Part shown: one piece after another, positions 59,501 to 64,000 of the stretch
Layout of the letters: the number at the start of each line of letters is the position of its first letter
Numbering within the stretch: position 1 is the first letter of the stretch
Source of the DNA: Hemibagrus wyckioides
Taxonomy: Eukaryota; Chordata; Actinopteri; Siluriformes; Bagridae
Assembly: GCF_019097595.1 (NCBI RefSeq)
Contig: NC_080710.1
Location: 29,860,780 to 29,924,779 of the forward strand
Length of the DNA: 64,000 nucleotides
Reading direction: 5' to 3'
Translations under genes and position numbers: made by a program
The notes under the pieces: generated by a model
What the model was told of the DNA's origin: nothing
What the model saw: the letters and a program-made list of their open reading frames with translations, nothing else
Databases searched by the model: none

Positions 59501-59902
59501 TATTAAATAGGCATAAATACCAAATGTTTTTCACTGCACTGTAAAGGCCTGTGTGTTGATCCTGGCTCAGTGTTAATGAATCCAGAGCTGTAGAGTATTT
59601 AACCAGCACTGTTGTCTTTGCACTTCATACACCAGCAGTAGCTACGTGGCCTTTATAAACTATGCCCTTTCTACAGTGTCACAGTCATTAAGCATGGAGT
59701 GTGAATCCCAGTGAAAACCCCGATGTGAAATCCAGTTTATATTCAAATTAGACTTTTCTCCAGATTTAGTGTGAAATGACCTTTATGAGCTTTCACACTC
59801 TTCACTTCAGGAGTTTCTTATCGCTGTGTGCTGTATGTCAGTACAAGGTGATCTCTCGGGGAACTTTAGGATGATGAGAATCTTCAGCACTCTACTGTAA
59901 TC
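59501..59902. other. Unannotated interval
   Basis: No gene recognised between two minisatellites. Confidence 0.5.
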
Positions 59903-60292
59903 TTCAGTAATGGTCAGTAATGTACATTAATATTCAGTAATGGTCAGTAATGTACATTAATATTCAGTAATGGTCAGTAATGTATATTAATATTCAGTAA
60001 TGGTCAGTAATGTATATTAATATTCAGTAATGGTCAGTAATGTACATTAATATTCAGTAATGGTCAGTAATGTACATTAATATTCAGTAATGGTCAGTAA
60101 TGTATATTAATATTCAGTAATGGTCAGTAATGTACATTAATATTCAGTAATGGTCAGTAATGTATATTAATATTCAGTAATGGTCAGTAATGTACATTAA
60201 TATTCAGTAATGGTCAGTAATGTACATTAATATTCAGTAATGGTCAGTAATGTATATTAATATTCAGTAATGGTCAGTAATGTACATTAATA
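59903..60292. repeat. 30-bp minisatellite, 13 copies
   Basis: The unit is ttcagtaatggtcagtaatg followed by tacattaata. Copies are nearly identical and differ mainly at one position (gtacat or gtatat, C or T), reading C C T T C C T C T C C T C from left to right. It is flanked by shorter cagtaat motifs. Confidence 0.97.
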
Positions 60293-60577
60293 CAGAGTAA
60301 TATTCGGCACTCTTCAGTAATATTCATCTTGAAATCATTACATTTAAAATGGATTCAAAGATATCAAATCACTTCCTTCCTTCCTTCCATTTCCTTCCTT
60401 GGTGGAATTACAAATATAGTTGACAAGTAATAGTAATCTGCATTTCTTTTTCTGTATATTTCTTTCTTTTCTGTACATTGTCTTTCATTTTATGTCCTTC
60501 CATCCGTCCTTCCTTCCTGCTGTTCCTGGGAGAAGATGGTAAATTCAGTACAGAATGCAATACTAATATATTAATCT

Positions 60578-60617
<40 letters not shown>

Positions 60618-61559
60618 CCCTGCCTATTTCTTTTTTCCTTTTTCACTTTCTTCAGCAAACACAGTTGACAGGATGAAATAGAAAAATCTGCTTTTCTTGG
60701 TCCATGAATCTCTTCTGAAAAATCAAAAGCTCACTAAAGCAGATCTCCATTAAGTCACTGGGATAAAAGTCTGAGATGAAATTCACCATTAACACACTCA
60801 GTGTTTTTCCTTTCCTGAATTGTTTGTGCTGCCACACAGTCCACACGCTCTGGTGCATTTTCTTTCAGATGATCTTCTGTCTGAACGCTTCTGCTTATTC
60901 AGGAGCGAGTGATGGAAAATCACAATTTTGTGGAGAACAGCTGAGCCCCTGGTAATTAGAGGAAGCAGAAACACGGCTTTACGGGACAGATTTTGGAGTC
61001 TTTCGCTCCAGATTGTTGAGACTGCAGAAGCTATGTCACTGTGCACACTTGGCAACATTAAGTACGGGAATGATGAGGATTTGTTTCCTGTCCATACGGC
61101 AGCTAGTCTTCGACTGACAGATGGAGTCAGGCACAAACAGTTTGGTTAGAATGATCTATTGCTATTTTCAAACATTTTTAATCATATTTATCTAACGTTT
61201 CAAAGGTAACTGAGTCGTACAGAATGTCTGATGATTCTAAGTAAGGAATAATCCTTACTTCTATGTTTGGGAATGAGATTTCAGACCCCCGGGTGAAGGA
61301 TTTCCCTTGACCTTGATCTCACGTGTCTGTGCTAGCGGTGGATTGAGTTGAGCCCTGGATCACTTGTAACATGTCGGATATGTTCATCAGTTTCACCAAT
61401 GTTTGTGCTGCTCTTCTCTGATCCTCTCTTAGTATCACTGGACCTATACCTCTGAGGCTCTGTGGCTCCATGGTGTGTGTTTATAGCAGTGCTGCTACAA
61501 CCATGTGGGCCACGTCACCATCAGCTATTGGTGGTCAGGGGTTAAGGTGTTAGACGAAT
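60293..61559. other. Mixed unique interval
   Basis: (TC)n at 60579-60613 and a short (TTCC)n near 60373-60387. Region 60800-61150 is of higher complexity and is open on both strands (112 codons on minus, 73 on plus), with no recognised motif. Confidence 0.45.
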
Positions 61560-61974
61560 CAAAATCAGTTTTATTGCCAAGTACTGTGGGTTTTACACGT
61601 ACAGGGCACAAGGCACAACAATAAAAAAAATATAAACATGAAAATATAAAGAAATCTAAGAATGTTGAGCAAGACTAAATGTAGAAAATTTAGATGAATA
61701 TATACACTGTATAATAGTGCAGTATTATATTGTATAAAAAAAGAATCAGTGAAATTACCAATGCTACGGACAGTGCAGGTGGAAACATTAACTGTACATT
61801 GCAATTGTACATTAGTGACCAGTGCAAAACTGGTATGAAGGTCAGGTGCAGTATGGCTGTCTTAGTCATGTGCATTAATGTGACGCATATGATCACAACA
61901 AAGGTTTGTGTGTTTATGTCTTAATGTCCAAGTAGGCAGATAAGAGACCATGGTGGGACCTGCATATTGTTGAT
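61560..61974. other. Repeat-like interval
   Basis: The segment tcaaaatcagttttattgcc then aagtactgtgggttttacac resembles the start of a fish dispersed repeat, followed by AT-rich body and gaccagtgcaaaactggtat. Assignment by resemblance only. Confidence 0.4.
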
Positions 61975-62141
61975 GGAGCCAGTTGCTGAGGCCAGTTGCT
62001 GTGAGTTTAAATCCCAGAACCACTAAGCTTCCACTGCTGGGCCCTTGAACAAGGCCCTTAACCCTCAACTGCTCAGTTGCATAAATGATAAAAATGTAAG
62101 TCAATCTGGATAAGCGTGTCTGCCAAATGCCATGAATGTAA
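61975..62141 (+). mobile_element. tRNA-derived SINE-like repeat A, copy 4
   Basis: Box-B-like gtgagtttaaatcccaga, then gggcccttgaacaaggccct, ctcaactgctcagttgcata and gtcaatctggataagcgtgt. Confidence 0.78.
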
Positions 62142-62329
62142 TTAAAACTCTGATCAGCTACACTGTTGAAACTCACTGAAATAGAAAGCTTCTGAAGTAT
62201 TTGTCAGCTTCCTTCAGCTCCTGTCTCCAAGTTAGCAAGCAAAGATTTTCTAAGGCCTTCATGGGGACTATATTTAGTGTGAGTTATTTCAACTTCAAAT
62301 GGTTGGGTTTATTTTATGCATTCCATGAT
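62142..62329. other. Short unannotated interval
   Basis: Nothing recognised. Confidence 0.4.
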
Positions 62330-62579
62330 GGTATAGTGTGGAGGAACTACACAGAGTCCTGACCTTAACCTGATAGAACACATTTAGGATGAATTAGAGC
62401 GGAGACTGACTGACCTCACAAATTTACTTAGAGGAATGGTAAAAAATTCCAATAAACACACTCCTAAACCTTGTGGAAAGCCTTCCCAGAAGAGTTGAAG
62501 CTGTTATAGATGCAAAGGGCGGGACAACTCCATATTACATTCATGTACATGTAAAGGCAGACGTCCCAGTTTTGGCCTG
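62330..62579 (+). mobile_element. Tc1 3' fragment (plus)
   Basis: It encodes decayed SPDLNLIEH, then jumps to the C-terminal segment (cacactcctaaaccttgtgg, agaagagttgaagctgttat). It passes the stop region and ends at cccagttttggcc, just short of a complete TIR. It is joined to a second fragment in the opposite orientation. Confidence 0.8.
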
Positions 62580-62897
62580 ACTCGCAGTCTCTGCTCTAAT
62601 TCATCCCAAAGGTGTTCTATGGGGTTGAGGTCAGGACTCTGTGCAGGCCAGTCGAGTTCCTCCACACCAAACTCACTCATCCATGTCTTTATGGACCTTA
62701 CTTTGTGCACTGGTGTGCAGTCATGTTGGAACAGGAAGGGGTCATCCCCAAACTGTTCCCACAAAGTTGGGAGCATAAAATAGTCCAAAATGTCTTGGTA
62801 TTCTGAAGCATTAAGAGTTCCTTTCACTGGAACTTAGGGGCCGAGTCCAACCCCTGAAAAACAACACCTGAATTCAATGATTTGGAGGGGTGTCCTA
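62580..62897 (-). mobile_element. Tc1 fragment (minus) with a transposase remnant
   Basis: The minus strand encodes a continuous piece containing KGTLNASEYQDILDYF, the second Asp in FLFQHDCTPVHKVRS and the Glu in [15 protein letters not shown], both catalytic residues conserved. It starts 5' in a partial TIR (aatgatttggaggggtgtcc on plus) and is cut before the C-terminus. Together with 62330-62579 it forms an inverted pair with the two 3' portions meeting in the middle. Confidence 0.85.
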
Positions 62898-62954
62898 CTT
62901 AACTTATAAATATAAATTCTTATCTAATCACTACAAATTTAGTTTAGATTAAAA

Positions 62955-63085
62955 GGGCAGTGGTAGCTCAAGTGGATAAGGCTCTGGAAGGTTGGTGTTT
63001 AAGCCCCAGCACTGCCAAGCTGCCACCCTTGATCCCTTGAGCAGGGTCCTTAACCTTTCCTGTGCTCTGACCCTAAGCTCCAAGG
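62955..63085 (+). mobile_element. tRNA-derived SINE-like repeat B, copy 2
   Basis: Box-A-like gtggtagctcaagtggataa, box-B-like ggtgtttaagccccagc, then aagctgccacccttgatccc and cctgtgctctgaccctaagc. The 3' tail is missing. Confidence 0.78.
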
Positions 63086-64000
63086 ATCGCTTATAACTTT
63101 TTATCACCGACAACTTATAAAATATCCCTTGATCCATCACAACCAATTATTTTGCACACAAAGCTTAATGATCCCACAACCTACTAATCTGAGGTCAAGA
63201 AGTCATCATGCTTGTGCACACGGTGTAACGATGCAGTTAAATTAAAACTGCAGTGTGATATATTGTGGACACTGGGGCTGGTCTGTAATTACAGCTTAAG
63301 CCGATAAACAGCTTAAGCTGATATCACACAAGAACAATGACCAGAATGGTGCGTAAGTGAGACACGGCTTTGATTTACTCAAACTCAATCTTCCTTGCTT
63401 AACTCTTACTACGATGAGGCACTAAAATCTTGAGATACATCTGATTTCAGAAGCCATGTCCATTTTTTAGTCCCGCCATTAGTAGAAAACCTTAACCGCT
63501 GAGCCGCCACTGGACATTTATAACACTGTATAAATAACCAGTAAATAAATAATAAATAGCACTACTATAGAAGTGCTTCCATGCAATTCTGTAAGTTTGT
63601 TGGTGAAATTTCAGATGAGTTAATATGCGCTAAGAAGCAGTGCCAGTCTCGACAGGCGGTGGTGTTTATCGTTTAGTTTATGGGTAATTTATTCAGAAAT
63701 GAGGACCCCAGACAACGCCTGCTCCAAAAAAACTCTACTGCCGTGATTATCACAGATCTGACTGTTTGTATGCTCTAGAATCTGATTTAAGCCTTTTTGA
63801 AACATTACTCACGCTGACTGGAGATTAACTGTATAGGATTTCCATATCTCCTGTGTACCTTTGTTTCTTCAGGATCTGAAAGGATCTCTACCTATCCTCC
63901 TACGCTTGCTTGTGCTATCGTAATTGGTTATTTAAATAAGCATCTGGTGCACCTCCTACAGCGTATGTACCGACATCGCTTATTCCTTAGTGCTGACTTC
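63086..64000. other. Unannotated right end
   Basis: A 30-bp SINE head remnant lies at 63486-63515 on the minus strand (plus text cttaaccgctgagccgccac, the reverse of a box-A region). No other gene or element is recognised up to the window edge. Confidence 0.5.

Noticed and set aside
59125..59544. Val-Asn-Glu-Gly repeat protein
   Set aside because: 12-bp DNA repeat is a multiple of three and keeps several frames open; no other coding evidence.
59903..60292. CRISPR-like array of 30-bp repeats
   Set aside because: No spacers; simple minisatellite.

Overview
The window looks like non-coding DNA from a bony fish, probably an otophysan such as a catfish. That placement is an inference from the repeat types: several Tc1/mariner families, tRNA-derived SINE-like repeats, non-LTR retrotransposon tails, and very abundant CA, GA, ATCT, AAAG, ATT and TA microsatellites. 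Nothing is bacterial or viral: there are no operons, no ribosome-binding-site-spaced genes, and no rRNA or tRNA genes. I found no convincing host gene. The best candidate for a host exon is a 42-codon segment on the minus strand at 6821-6946.

Layout. 1-1735: a CA-rich array, then a GA-rich array. 3.7-9.5 kb: microsatellites, an interspersed repeat, a LINE fragment nested inside another repeat, a duplicated AAAG block, a foldback MITE and a Tc1 relic. 11-17 kb: Tc1 relics, SINE copies, and a Tc1-type MITE with 32-bp terminal inverted repeats (TIRs) at 16384-16949. 19.0-19.7 kb: a 34-bp minisatellite. 22-29 kb: SINEs, an unnamed dispersed repeat, and a roughly 200-bp tandem array carrying ATT microsatellites. 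30-35.5 kb: an old Tc1 relic and two degenerate CCCTAA-type arrays flanking a complete but catalytically dead Tc1 element (31890-33031). 38.2-39.2 kb: a GGTGGGAAGG minisatellite open in several frames. 40.8-42.9 kb: a second copy of the unnamed repeat, then a structurally intact Tc1 element (41644-42891) with a full-length 343-residue DD34E transposase. 46-50 kb: SINEs, a 570-bp element with TIRs, and ATT duplications. 52-57.7 kb: Tc1 relics and chimeric junctions. 58.5-60.3 kb: GAAA repeats with a 282-bp duplication, a 12-bp minisatellite and a 30-bp minisatellite. 62.3-62.9 kb: two Tc1 fragments joined in opposite orientation.

How the parts relate. The only complete reading frames with recognisable function are Tc1 transposases. 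The 41.6-kb copy keeps both TIRs, a TA target duplication, the helix-turn-helix region, a GRPR motif and the three catalytic acids D154, D245 and E280, so it could be autonomous. The other copies are deletion derivatives, point-mutated copies or rearranged scraps. No pathway, operon or host gene set is visible, and I did not find a new cellular system. The most unusual items are the unnamed repeat family, the two telomere-like arrays and the nested or chimeric element junctions. Family names rest on remembered sequence resemblance and were not checked against a database.
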